Shown here piece after piece: positions 17,017-25,735 of a stretch of 53,402 nucleotides of DNA (positions are counted from its first letter, which is position 1; the number at the start of each line of letters is the position of its first letter). Origin of the DNA: Pseudoduganella ginsengisoli (GTDB lineage: Bacteria; Pseudomonadota; Gammaproteobacteria; Burkholderiales; Burkholderiaceae_D). The stretch covers positions 1 through 53,402 of the forward strand of contig NZ_WNLA01000029.1 in NCBI RefSeq assembly GCF_009720865.1, in the 5' to 3' direction. The notes beneath the pieces are model-generated. The model did not search any database and had not been told where the DNA came from. It saw only the letters and a list, made by a program, of their open reading frames with translations. Made by a program: the position numbers and the translations under genes.

Positions 17017-18152
17017 TACACACCGCCTTTCGTACGGGCTTGTGCGCCGCCGTTCTTGAAGCGGGCCCACATGGCGCGCGGATGGTAGCGGTGATTGACG
17101 TTGGCGCGCCACGCAAACAGGCCGATGACGATCAGCAGGATCAGCAAGTGCAGCGGCCACCACGCCGTGCCGAACATGAATTTGCCCTGCTTGACGTTGC
17201 CTTCGAATACCTTGACGAGGTTTTGATACGTGAAGAACACCAGCAGCGCCACGATCAGGTTGGCCGAACTGCCCGCGCGGGGATTGACGAAGCCTAGCGG
17301 GATCGCCAGCAACAGCAGCAACGTGCACATGATGGGGATCGACAGGCGCCACAGTACCTCGGCGCGCGCCAGCGGGCCCGGGTCCTTTAACAAATCGCTG
17401 CTGGTCATGGCTTCGACCTTTTGCGCGGACGCGCTGACGGCTTCCTGGCTGGCCACGCGCATGCTGTACTTTTCAAATTCCATGGTCTGGAATTCCGGGC
17501 TGCCTGGCTGGCCCTGATAGCGGCGGCCATTCTTCAATTCCAGGAAGCGGGTGCCGTCCGGCGCTTCGGTGATTGACCCTTCCTTGGCCACGACGATGGC
17601 CGTGCCTTTTTCATCGACCGTGTTGACGAACACGTTGTGTACGACGGCCGTCTGGCCGGACACGCCTTCGACAAAGAAGATACGGTTGCTGGACGCGGAT
17701 TCGCGGAACTGGCCCGGCGAAACCTGCTGCAAGTCTTCCCGCTTCTGGAAGCGGTCCGTGTATTCAATACTCTTTTGCTTGGCCCACGGCGTCGCATAAA
17801 ACGCCAGCAGCGCCGTCAGCAGCACGATCGGCATGCCGAAGGTCAGCACCGGACGGATCCAGCGGGTCAGGCTCAGTCCGGACGCGAACCACACCACCAT
17901 TTCAGAGTCGCGGTAAGTGCGCGTCACCACCATCAGCACAGAAATAAAGCTGGTGAGGATCAGTACTGTTGGCAGATAATTCAGAGCTGCGAACGCAAGC
18001 AGTGCAATGACGTCTTCAGACGCCACTTTGCCGCCGGCGGCTTTGCCGAGGATCGTGATCAGCGTCCAGGTGACGCTGATGGAGAACAGTACCGTGAAGG
18101 AGGCCCCGGCCGCACTCGCCAGCTCGCGTTGAAGGGCACGTTGAAAAATCAT
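17016..18152 (-). CDS. lptF: LPS export ABC transporter permease LptF
   Basis: This 378-residue partner of LptG has the same architecture. N-terminal helices include ASFTVLFSISVTWTLITIL and LPTVLILTSFISVLMVV, then the motif TRTYRDSEMVVWFASG, which contacts LptB. A periplasmic beta-domain and C-terminal helices (PIMCTLLLLLAIPLGF, LLILLIVIGLFAW) follow. It is divergent from pepA, an arrangement conserved across proteobacteria. Confidence 0.94.
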   Translation of the reverse strand: MIFQRALQRELASAAGASFTVLFSISVTWTLITILGKAAGGKVASEDVIALLAFAALNYLPTVLILTSFISVLMVVTRTYRDSEMVVWFASGLSLTRWIRPVLTFGMPIVLLTALLAFYATPWAKQKSIEYTDRFQKREDLQQVSPGQFRESASSNRIFFVEGVSGQTAVVHNVFVNTVDEKGTAIVVAKEGSITEAPDGTRFLELKNGRRYQGQPGSPEFQTMEFEKYSMRVASQEAVSASAQKVEAMTSSDLLKDPGPLARAEVLWRLSIPIMCTLLLLLAIPLGFVNPRAGSSANLIVALLVFFTYQNLVKVFEGNVKQGKFMFGTAWWPLHLLILLIVIGLFAWRANVNHRYHPRAMWARFKNGGAQARTKGGV

Positions 18153-18167
18153 TCGAAAGTTTATAAT
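18141..18167 (+). promoter_or_regulatory. Candidate pepA promoter
   Basis: A TATAAT hexamer at 18162-18167 is preceded by TTGAAA at 18141-18146, with a short 15-bp spacer. It overlaps the first codons of the divergent lptF gene and would give a 5' leader of about 70 bases for pepA. The short spacer lowers confidence. Confidence 0.4.
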
Positions 18168-18245
18168 TCGGGTCGGTAAAAATTAATCTGCGGCAGAGGC
18201 CATAAGCCGATGCGCATGAACACCGCAACATCACGGAGAAATCTA

Positions 18246-19736
18246 ATGGACTTTAGCATAAAAGCATTCGACGCAAAAAACACCATCACGTCCGCCAAAA
18301 CCGGCTGCGTGGCTGTCGGCGTCTATGAAAACAAGAAGCTGACGGCTGAGGCAAAAGCCCTCGATGGCAAAGGTGAAATCACCGCTGCGCTGAAGTCCGG
18401 CGACATCACCGGCAAAGCCGGCACCACCCTGCTGCTGCGCGCAATCCAAGGCGCCGCGGCGGAACGCGTACTGCTGGTGGGCCTGGGCGCCGATGAACCG
18501 GTCAGCGAAAAAAGCTTCACTTCCGGTGTCAACGCTGCCATCAAGGCTTTCTCCACCCTGGGAGCAGCGGACGCCATTATCGCATTACCGCTGACGGAAG
18601 TGAAAGACCGCGACACCGCGTGGGCCATCCGCGCCGTGGTGCAGGCAGGCCGCGAAGCGGTTTACCGCAGCGATACGCAAAAGAGCAAGAAAGACCCGGC
18701 CTACGCGGGCGTGAAGAAACTGGCGCTGTCCGTGCCGAACAATGCCGCCAACAAAACCGCGCTGGCGCAAGCCATTGCCATTGCCAACGGCATGGAACTG
18801 ACCAAGGATCTGGGCAACCTGTCGGCCAACGTCTGCACCCCGACTTACCTGGCCAACGTGGCCAAGAAGCTGGCCAAGGACTACAAGTTTGAAGTGGAAA
18901 TCCTGGACCGCAAGCAGCTGGAAGCGCTGAAAATGGGCAGCTTCCTGTCCGTGACGGCCGGTTCCGAACAGCCGCCGAAGTTCATCGTGCTCAAGCACAA
19001 AGGCGGCAAGGCCAAGGATGCGCCGGTGGTACTGGTCGGCAAAGGCATCACGTTCGATACGGGCGGCATCTCCATCAAGGCCGGTCCTGGCATGGATGAG
19101 ATGAAATACGACATGTGCGGCGCCGCGTCCGTGCTGGGCACCTTCCGCGCCATCGGTGAAATGGGCCTGGACCAGAACGTCATCGGTATCGTGGCAGCGT
19201 GCGAAAACATGCCGTCGGGCCGCGCCACCAAACCGGGCGACATCGTCACGTCGATGAATGGCCTGACCATTGAAATCCTGAACACCGACGCCGAAGGCCG
19301 TTTGATTCTGTGCGACGCGCTGACGTACGCCGAGCGCTTCAACCCGGCCGCCGTGATCGACATCGCCACCCTGACCGGCGCGTGCATTGTGGCGCTCGGC
19401 CATCACCACAGCGGCGTGTTTGCGCGCGACGACGACGCCGGCAACAAGCTGGCGGACGGCTTGCTGTCGGCAGGCAAGGCTACCGGCGACACGGCATGGC
19501 GCTTGCCGATCGGCGAGCAGTACAACGAACAGTTGAAATCGAACTTTGCGGACCTGGCCAACATTGGCTCGCCGGGCGGCGCATCGTGCACGGCTGCAGC
19601 CTTCCTGGAAAACTTCACGCGCAAATATGCTTGGGCGCACGTGGACATCGCCGGCACCGCATGGAAGTCGGGCGCGGCAAAAGGCGCTACGGGCCGTCCA
19701 GTACCGCTGCTGACCACTTTCCTGCTGAACCGCTGA
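18246..19736 (+). CDS. pepA: Leucyl aminopeptidase (cytosol aminopeptidase, M17)
   Basis: This 496-residue aminopeptidase binds two metal ions. The M17 signature NTDAEGRLILCDAL is present, as are VGKGITFDTGGISIK with the active-site Lys, and KYDMCGAASVLG. The N-terminal domain (about residues 1-170) is the usual PepA regulatory/hexamer domain. ATG 18246 is preferred over an in-frame ATG at 18210 because GGAG lies 8 bases upstream and MDFSIK matches the family start. In E. coli PepA also binds DNA at cer sites and carAB; whether it does so here is unknown. Confidence 0.95.
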   Translation: MDFSIKAFDAKNTITSAKTGCVAVGVYENKKLTAEAKALDGKGEITAALKSGDITGKAGTTLLLRAIQGAAAERVLLVGLGADEPVSEKSFTSGVNAAIKAFSTLGAADAIIALPLTEVKDRDTAWAIRAVVQAGREAVYRSDTQKSKKDPAYAGVKKLALSVPNNAANKTALAQAIAIANGMELTKDLGNLSANVCTPTYLANVAKKLAKDYKFEVEILDRKQLEALKMGSFLSVTAGSEQPPKFIVLKHKGGKAKDAPVVLVGKGITFDTGGISIKAGPGMDEMKYDMCGAASVLGTFRAIGEMGLDQNVIGIVAACENMPSGRATKPGDIVTSMNGLTIEILNTDAEGRLILCDALTYAERFNPAAVIDIATLTGACIVALGHHHSGVFARDDDAGNKLADGLLSAGKATGDTAWRLPIGEQYNEQLKSNFADLANIGSPGGASCTAAAFLENFTRKYAWAHVDIAGTAWKSGAAKGATGRPVPLLTTFLLNR

Positions 19737-19754
19737 TCCGGGCTCACAGACGTT

Positions 19755-19780
19755 AAAAAGGGCGCTACGGCGCCCTTTTT
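19755..19780. terminator. Bidirectional rho-independent terminator (pepA / creA operon)
   Basis: AAAAAGGGCGC and GCGCCCTTTTT pair perfectly around the loop TACG. T-runs occur on both strands, so it can end pepA from the left and the convergent lipoprotein/creA operon from the right. Confidence 0.93.
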
Positions 19781-19785
19781 ACGTG

Positions 19786-20223
19786 TCAATAGACGATCCT
19801 TCCTTCCGGCGGCGCATAGCGGGGATCCGGCGCATCATGCCGCAGCACCACTGTCACGGTCGCGGGATATTCAAAGCCCCGCCCTGTTTCGCGGTCCAGC
19901 TTATTCCCCAGACCGGCCGTGAACACATAATTCCCCCACAGCGTACGGTCCTGGCGCGCTCCCACCATTTCGTCGGACGCGGCGCCATCCTTGCGGCAAT
20001 CCACGCGCAGCGGTCCCGCCGCCTTTTTCACGGTGACTTTCGCGGGCGTCAGGACAAACCAGCGTCCGGCCGCGTTCGACAGCACGCAGCCGACGCCATC
20101 AACCGGCTTGTAATCAAGCACAGCTTGCACCAGCAAGGTTTGATTGGACGACTGGGTCAGCGTGCCGCAGCCCGCCACAGCAGCGGATGCGGCCAGCGCG
20201 GCCCATAACATAAAGCGTGGCAT
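19786..20223 (-). CDS. Predicted lipoprotein, unknown function
   Basis: This 145-residue protein has a lipoprotein signal peptide with lipobox VAGC and acylated Cys19. The mature part is beta-rich, with no domain I recognise. Its middle segments (GCVLSNAAGRWFVLTPAKVTVKK, DPLRVDC-like residues, Gly-Asn strands) recall small outer-membrane or inner-membrane lipoproteins of Burkholderiales. It starts 8 bp after creA and is the last gene of the operon. Confidence 0.75.
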   Translation of the reverse strand: MPRFMLWAALAASAAVAGCGTLTQSSNQTLLVQAVLDYKPVDGVGCVLSNAAGRWFVLTPAKVTVKKAAGPLRVDCRKDGAASDEMVGARQDRTLWGNYVFTAGLGNKLDRETGRGFEYPATVTVVLRHDAPDPRYAPPEGRIVY

Positions 20224-20231
20224 GTGAGCCT

Positions 20232-20720
20232 TTAGCGGCGGACAGGCACCGGCAAACTGGCCGGCACAGGCACGGCGGTCACGCTGTTTTTCGGGCTGCC
20301 ATCGACCAGACGGTCCGAATACACGAGGTAGACCAGCGCGTTGCGTTTCACATCCACCATGCGCACGACCCGTACATGCTTGAAAAAGATGGACGCGCGT
20401 TCAGTGAATACTTCCTCTTGCAACGGCAGCGGCGCGCTGAACTTGAGGTCCCCCACCTGGCGGCAGGCAACGGAAGAATCGGCCTTGTCTTCGGCCAGGC
20501 CGATGGCGCCTTTGATGCCACCGGTTTTTGCACGGGAAAGGTAACAGCTGACGCCCGCCACGCGCGGGTCGTCAAAGACGTCGACCACAATTTTGTGGTC
20601 TGGGCCCAACAGCTTGAAAGCGGTATCGACCGATCCGACAGTTTCTGCCGGAACGGCGGCGGCAATGCTCCACAGCAGCGCCGCAGCGGCTGTCTGCCAT
20701 AGGCGCATCCACAGGCGCAT
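20232..20720 (-). CDS. creA: CreA family exported protein
   Basis: This 162-residue protein is CreA, a periplasmic protein of unknown function conserved in proteobacteria. The diagnostic stretch FKLLGPDHKIVVDVFDDP followed by GVSCYLSRAKTGGIKG is present. A signal peptide (AAAALLWSIAAAVPA) leads it. ATG 20720 overlaps the TGA of the upstream gene (TGATG), which supports translational coupling and this start over the in-frame Met five codons later. Confidence 0.9.
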   Translation of the reverse strand: MRLWMRLWQTAAAALLWSIAAAVPAETVGSVDTAFKLLGPDHKIVVDVFDDPRVAGVSCYLSRAKTGGIKGAIGLAEDKADSSVACRQVGDLKFSAPLPLQEEVFTERASIFFKHVRVVRMVDVKRNALVYLVYSDRLVDGSPKNSVTAVPVPASLPVPVRR

Positions 20721-21136
20721 CAGCGCTCGGCCGCCTTGCTGTCGTTGGTTTTACGCACGGAGGCGGCAGCGCTTGGCTGCGGCGCGGAACCCGTCCGCAG
20801 GTTTTGAATCACCTTGCGGATATCGTCCATGCCAGATTCACCATCCAGGCTCATAAACGCGGCCAGGACTTCATTGAGTACCTGGTTACGCACGGCAGCC
20901 TGGTCCTGCTCAATCACAGGAGGGCGCTGTGCGGCGGCACGCGCCACGGCAGGCTTTTCAGCTGCATCTTTCGCAGCTGACTTGCGGCCCGCCGGCGCTT
21001 TGCCGTGTTCCAGCGCCGCTTGCCAGATTACCCAGCGGCGTTGCGTTTCAAAGACCAGATATTCGTCTGGTTTGTCTTCGCGCCGGCGAACAATATGTCC
21101 GTCGCGCTGCGCCCATGCTTCGAATGCAGATCGCAT
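20720..21136 (-). CDS. Unrecognised small basic protein, first gene of the creA operon
   Basis: I do not recognise this 138-residue protein. Its first 40 residues (RSAFEAWAQRDGHIVRR...EYLVFETQRRWVIWQAAL) form a compact aromatic-rich unit. The rest is a low-complexity Ala/Lys linker and a helical segment (AVRNQVLNEVLAAFMSLDGESGMDDIRKVI). No signal peptide is visible. The stop overlaps the creA ATG. Confidence 0.65.
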   Translation of the reverse strand: MRSAFEAWAQRDGHIVRRREDKPDEYLVFETQRRWVIWQAALEHGKAPAGRKSAAKDAAEKPAVARAAAQRPPVIEQDQAAVRNQVLNEVLAAFMSLDGESGMDDIRKVIQNLRTGSAPQPSAAASVRKTNDSKAAER

Positions 21137-21416
21137 TTTAGTCCTTTACCAATGCTTCACGCATGAATTCACTGTTTAACAACTATTTCCCAATAGTACC
21201 ATTTCTTGACGCACTCCAACACATTTGTGTCAAAAAAGTTACTCATGGAAAAATCCAGTTCCTACCCTGACAACTATCAGTATATTTCGCTTTTCGGCAG
21301 CCGTTTATGGAATCTTAGTACCAATTTGATAACTATGAAGCATTAACGGCAATTTTTTTTAGAGTTGTTACATTTTGCAACACGATTCGTCGTTTGAGAC
21401 ACACATACATAGCGTA

Positions 21417-21444
21417 TTTGTCCAGCACGTTCAGCACGTATAAT
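21417..21444 (+). promoter_or_regulatory. Candidate xthA promoter in a 350-bp AT-rich gap
   Basis: The interval 21137-21486 has no gene. Its right end holds TATAAT (21439-21444) with TTTGTC (21417-21422) 16 bp upstream, 42 bp before the exonuclease start. The rest is AT-rich, with a small ACACA-TT-TGTGT palindrome near 21221-21232 that may belong to the promoter of the leftward creA operon. Confidence 0.45.
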
Positions 21445-21486
21445 GCCGTCCCAGAGAAAAACTTGCCAACACGATAGGATGCCCCG

Positions 21487-22254
21487 ATGAAATTAGCCAC
21501 CTGGAACGTGAATTCACTGAACGTTCGCTTGCCCCACGTCTTGAAATGGCTGGCAGAAAACCCAGTTGACATCTTGTGCATCCAGGAAACCAAGCTGACG
21601 GACGATAAATTCCCGGTGGCAGCGATCCAGGAAGCCGGTTACCACGTCGTGTTCAGCGGGCAAAAGACGTATAACGGCGTGGCCATCCTATCGAAGCACC
21701 CGATTGCCGACGTGGTCGTCAACAATCCCCATTACGAAGACGTGCAGCAGCGCATTCTTGCCGCCACCATTGAAGGCATGCGCATTGTATGCGCGTATGT
21801 GCCGAACGGCCAGGCGGTCGGTACCGATAAGTACGAATACAAGCTGGGCTGGCTGAAATCGTTCCGCGACTGGCTGGAAGCAGAGGCCGCCATCCACCCT
21901 AACCTGGCCGTGCTGGGCGACTATAACATCGCGCCGGACGACCGTGACGTGCATGACCCGGTGTTGTGGGCGGATCAGGTGCTGTGCTCGGTACCGGAGC
22001 GCACTGCCCTGCAGGCGCTGTTCGACCTGGGCCTGTGCGATTCGTTCCGCCTGTTCGAGCAGGCGGAAAAGACGTTCAGCTGGTGGGATTACCGCATGCT
22101 GGGCTTCCAGAAAAACAAGGGCGTGCGGATCGACCACATTTTACTGTCGGCGCCGCTGGCCAAGCGCTGCGTATCGTGCGTGGTGGACCGTGCGCCGCGC
22201 AAGTGGGAACAGCCGTCGGACCATGCGCCCGTCATTGCGACGCTGAGCGTTTAA
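21487..22254 (+). CDS. xthA: Exodeoxyribonuclease III
   Basis: This 255-residue AP endonuclease / 3'-5' exonuclease acts in base-excision repair. The family's catalytic motifs are in order: N7 in ATWNVNSLN, E34 in IQETK, the DYNIAPDDRDVHDP loop, SWWDYR, and the C-terminal SDHAPV. The gene converges on the GGDEF/EAL gene with only 2 bp between stop codons and no hairpin. Confidence 0.95.
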   Translation: MKLATWNVNSLNVRLPHVLKWLAENPVDILCIQETKLTDDKFPVAAIQEAGYHVVFSGQKTYNGVAILSKHPIADVVVNNPHYEDVQQRILAATIEGMRIVCAYVPNGQAVGTDKYEYKLGWLKSFRDWLEAEAAIHPNLAVLGDYNIAPDDRDVHDPVLWADQVLCSVPERTALQALFDLGLCDSFRLFEQAEKTFSWWDYRMLGFQKNKGVRIDHILLSAPLAKRCVSCVVDRAPRKWEQPSDHAPVIATLSV

Positions 22255-22256
22255 AT

Positions 22257-25200
22257 TCAGGCGGCCGCGCGCCGCTCCAGCATATGTACCGCGTTGTTGC
22301 GCGGTACCGGCTGCGAGAACAGATACCCCTGCGCATACTGGCACCCCTGCGCCTGCAACAGCGCAAACTGCCCTTCCGTCTCCACCCCTTCCGCCACCAC
22401 GGACAATTGCAGGCTGTCCGACAGGGCAATGATGGCGGCCACGATGGCGCGGTCTTCCGCGCTCTCTTCCAGGTCTTTGATAAAGGCCCGGTCGATCTTG
22501 ATTTTCTTGACAGGGAAACGCTTCAGGTACGCCAGGCTGGAATAGCCGGTGCCGAAGTCGTCAATCGACAGGCGGATCCCCATCGCATTGATCTGCCCCA
22601 GGATTTCCATCGTGTGTTCACCGTGCTGCATCAGCGCGGTTTCCGTGATTTCAAATTCAATCATCGACGGATCGATGCCCGTTTCATCGAGGATGCGGCG
22701 GATGGAGTCCACCAGCCCACGGTGCATGAACTGGCGCGGCGACAGGTTCACGGCCAGCGGCACCGGCTCCAGCCCCATGCGCTGCCATTCCATGCTTTGT
22801 TCGCACGCGCGCCGCATCACCCACTCGCCAATCGGCACGATCAAGCCATTTTCTTCGATCAGCGGGATAAAGCTGTCCGGCATCACGAGGCCCTGGCCCG
22901 GCCTGCGCCACCGCAGCAGCACTTCCATCGTGTGCACGCGGCGCGTCGCGATATCGATAATCGGCTGGAAGTGCGGCTCGAACTGGCCCAGCGCCAGCGC
23001 ACTGCGCAAATTGCTTTCCATTTCGAAGTGCTGGGCCGCCGCCAGGTTCATCTTTTGCGTGAAGAACTGGTAATTGTTGCGGCCAGAAGCCTTGGCGTGG
23101 TACATGGCGCCATCCGCATGGCGCATCAAGGTTTCCACGTCGGCGCCGTCGTCCGGATACACGCAAATGCCGATCGATGGCGTGATGTGCAGCATGCGTC
23201 CCTCCAGCGGGAAAGGCGCAGCCAGTGCTTCAATGATTTTTTCCGCCACGCGCGCCGCTTCATCCGTCGAGCGGATGCCCGGCACCAGCACGACGAATTC
23301 ATCGCCGCCCAGGCGCGCCACCGTATCGCTGGCGCGCACGGCGCGGCACAGGCGGCTCGCCACTTCCTTCAGCAGCTGGTCGCCCGTCAAATGGCCCAGT
23401 GAATCGTTGATGGTTTTAAAGCGGTCCAGGTCCAGGAACATGACCGCCAGGCGGCGGTCCGAACGCTGAGCAGCCAGCATCGCGCGGTCCAGCCGGTCGG
23501 CCAGCAGCGCGCGGTTCGGCAAGCCTGTCAAACTGTCGTGGTACGCCATGTGGTGCACGCGCGCTTCGGCCTGGCGCCGTTCGACGATTTCGCCCTGCAG
23601 CAGCGCATTGGCGCCCGCCAGTTCCGCCGTGCGCTCCAGCACGCGCACTTCCAGCTCATCGCGCGCCCGCTTCAGCGCTTCATCGGCGGCGCGGCGTTCC
23701 GTGATGTCATCGACCAGCCAGACAGAACGTCCTTTCGGCTGCGACAAGTCAAATGGCCGGCCTGACAGGCGGGCCCAGAACCGGCTGCCATCCTTGCGCA
23801 CCAGCAGGTGCTCGGACATGTTGACGCGCCCCGCTTCGAAGTCGCGCGCGGTTTCCTTGCGCGCCGCGTCCCACGAAGCACGGTCGGCATAAAACGCCTG
23901 CACGCTGAGGTTGGCCATTTCGCCCGTGCCATAGCCAAACAATTCTTCCATTTTGCGGTTGCAGCGCAAGTTGTAGCCGTTTTCGCAAACGGAAATCCCC
24001 AGCACGGCGGAATCCAGGATCGCTTCATTTTCCAGCAAGGCATTACGCAGCGATTCTTCCGCCAGTTTATGTTCGGTGCGGTCTTCCACGATCCAGATCG
24101 TGCCCTGGCTGGGGTCTTCCGGATTGACCACATAGGCGATCAATTGCGCCCAGAACGTCGTGTTATCCTTGCGCCGCATTTCCACTTCCGTCTGGAATGG
24201 CTTGCCCTGCGCCAGCAGCGGGCCGGCTGACGCGCCCAGCGCCTCGTACGCAGCCATCGATGGATACAGCGAATGGCCGGGCATACCCAGCCCTTCATCG
24301 CCGTCATAGCGGAACATGTCGCCAAAGCCCCGGTTATAACGGGTAATGATGCGGTTTTTCGTGAACAGGATGGAAATCGACGCATTGGTCATGATGGCTT
24401 CGATTTCCATCTGCGTCTGGCGCGACTGCGTAATGTCTTCCATGATCCAGATGGTGCCGCCATCGGCCACCTGGCTGACAGCCTGGGCCCGCGTGCGGCA
24501 CCAGATCAGCGTCCCATCCTTGCGGCGGAACTGCATTTCCTTTTTCTCATACGGCAAGCCGGCGCCCAGCACCGGCCCCGCCTCCATGCCGAACTGGCTA
24601 TACACTTCAGGCGACTCAAACAATTCCATGGCCGGGCGGCCATACAGTTCGTCGCGTGTATAGCCGAACATGTCGGCAAAGCCCGGATTGCACGTCAACA
24701 TACAGCGCTGCTTGGTGAACAGGATGCCCACCGATGCATTGTCGAGAATGGCGCGCTGTTCCAGCACCATTTGCTGCATCGATTGTTCCGCTTCCTTTTG
24801 CTCGCTGATGTCTTCAATGATCCACACGGTGCCTTCCGACATGTCGGACGGATCCAGCGCGCGGCCATAGACACGGGCCCAAAACAATTCGCCGCCATTG
24901 CGGCGCAACCGCGTCTCGGTGCGGAATGAAATGCCCTGTTCCATCAGCGGACGCGATGCTTCGATCAGCTCGATGCGCGCGGCATCGCTCGGATACAGGA
25001 TGTTGCCGCTTTCGCCCTCCAGCTCATGGCGCGCATAGCCAAACATTTCCGCCGCGCGGATATTGCATTCGAGGATATAGCCGGCTTTGCCGAAAATGAT
25101 GCCGACTGCCGCGTTTTCCAGGATCGCCTGCTGCTCCAGCAACGCCTTGCGCAGCGCGCGCTGGTCGCGCTGGAACACGCCGATATCGTGGAATACCATC

Positions 25201-25529
25201 ATGGCGCCCCCGGGCAGCACTTCTGCGGGCAGCGGCTTTAAACGGGTTTGCACGGCCACATACTGGCCATCTTTATGGGCGATGCAGCTTTCCCACTGGC
25301 GGGGCTTGCCCTGCGCCAGCGCCTGCTTCCACTGCAATTGGCTGTCAGTCTGCACGTGGCGCGCCCACAGGTCCGCCACCGGGCGGCCGGCCTGCGGCTG
25401 CCCCAATAACGCATCCAGTTCTTCGCTGGACGCCACGATCCTGCCTTCCGCATCGCACGCGCAAGCGGGCAAACCTGCCAATTGCAGGGCAAATGCGACG
25501 GATTCCGAATGAGGCGGTACAGCGTTCAT
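22257..25529 (-). CDS. Five-PAS GGDEF-EAL protein (c-di-GMP turnover)
   Basis: This 1090-residue cytoplasmic protein begins with one divergent PAS domain followed by four evenly spaced PAS/PAC units of about 120 residues. They share phrases such as QAILDNASVGILFTK, RRKDG..FWAR and GTIWI.EDI, a sign of internal duplication. A coiled coil leads to a GGDEF domain (GGDEF near residue 741) with an intact RxxD inhibitory site (RASD) five residues upstream. The EAL domain has EVLLRW in place of EALxRW but keeps ETALM and DDFGTGYSSL. Both activities are plausible. ATG 25529 is preferred over the TTG at 25568, whose RRRFLQGA extension mimics a Tat motif without a signal peptide. Confidence 0.92.
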   Translation of the reverse strand: MNAVPPHSESVAFALQLAGLPACACDAEGRIVASSEELDALLGQPQAGRPVADLWARHVQTDSQLQWKQALAQGKPRQWESCIAHKDGQYVAVQTRLKPLPAEVLPGGAMMVFHDIGVFQRDQRALRKALLEQQAILENAAVGIIFGKAGYILECNIRAAEMFGYARHELEGESGNILYPSDAARIELIEASRPLMEQGISFRTETRLRRNGGELFWARVYGRALDPSDMSEGTVWIIEDISEQKEAEQSMQQMVLEQRAILDNASVGILFTKQRCMLTCNPGFADMFGYTRDELYGRPAMELFESPEVYSQFGMEAGPVLGAGLPYEKKEMQFRRKDGTLIWCRTRAQAVSQVADGGTIWIMEDITQSRQTQMEIEAIMTNASISILFTKNRIITRYNRGFGDMFRYDGDEGLGMPGHSLYPSMAAYEALGASAGPLLAQGKPFQTEVEMRRKDNTTFWAQLIAYVVNPEDPSQGTIWIVEDRTEHKLAEESLRNALLENEAILDSAVLGISVCENGYNLRCNRKMEELFGYGTGEMANLSVQAFYADRASWDAARKETARDFEAGRVNMSEHLLVRKDGSRFWARLSGRPFDLSQPKGRSVWLVDDITERRAADEALKRARDELEVRVLERTAELAGANALLQGEIVERRQAEARVHHMAYHDSLTGLPNRALLADRLDRAMLAAQRSDRRLAVMFLDLDRFKTINDSLGHLTGDQLLKEVASRLCRAVRASDTVARLGGDEFVVLVPGIRSTDEAARVAEKIIEALAAPFPLEGRMLHITPSIGICVYPDDGADVETLMRHADGAMYHAKASGRNNYQFFTQKMNLAAAQHFEMESNLRSALALGQFEPHFQPIIDIATRRVHTMEVLLRWRRPGQGLVMPDSFIPLIEENGLIVPIGEWVMRRACEQSMEWQRMGLEPVPLAVNLSPRQFMHRGLVDSIRRILDETGIDPSMIEFEITETALMQHGEHTMEILGQINAMGIRLSIDDFGTGYSSLAYLKRFPVKKIKIDRAFIKDLEESAEDRAIVAAIIALSDSLQLSVVAEGVETEGQFALLQAQGCQYAQGYLFSQPVPRNNAVHMLERRAAA

Positions 25530-25650
25530 TAACACCAGGGCACCTTGCAAAAAACGCCGTCTGTCCAAGGCAGGCAGCGTCGTTGCCAGATCATAACCAC
25601 ATTCCTTTATCTATGCTACCGATGGGTTCCGACTGCCGCCTCTAAATAGC

Positions 25651-25687
25651 AGAAAGCCCGGTGCAGCAAGGCCGAACCGGGCTTTCT
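25651..25687 (-). terminator. Terminator after prpF
   Basis: AGAAAGCCCGGT and ACCGGGCTTTCT form a 12-bp stem. Read leftwards it follows prpF by about 50 bases and is trailed by a T-rich stretch, so it probably ends the prp operon before the GGDEF/EAL gene. Confidence 0.8.
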
Positions 25688-25735
25688 TACAACACGTGTG
25701 AGAATGTCACACTTGGTTACAACAGGATTTGTGAT

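Noticed and set aside
25530..25568. TTG start giving an RRRFLQGA Tat-like N-terminus on the GGDEF/EAL protein
   Set aside because: TTG is a poor start, there is no following hydrophobic signal core ending in a cleavage site, and a cytoplasmic ATG start lies 13 codons later.
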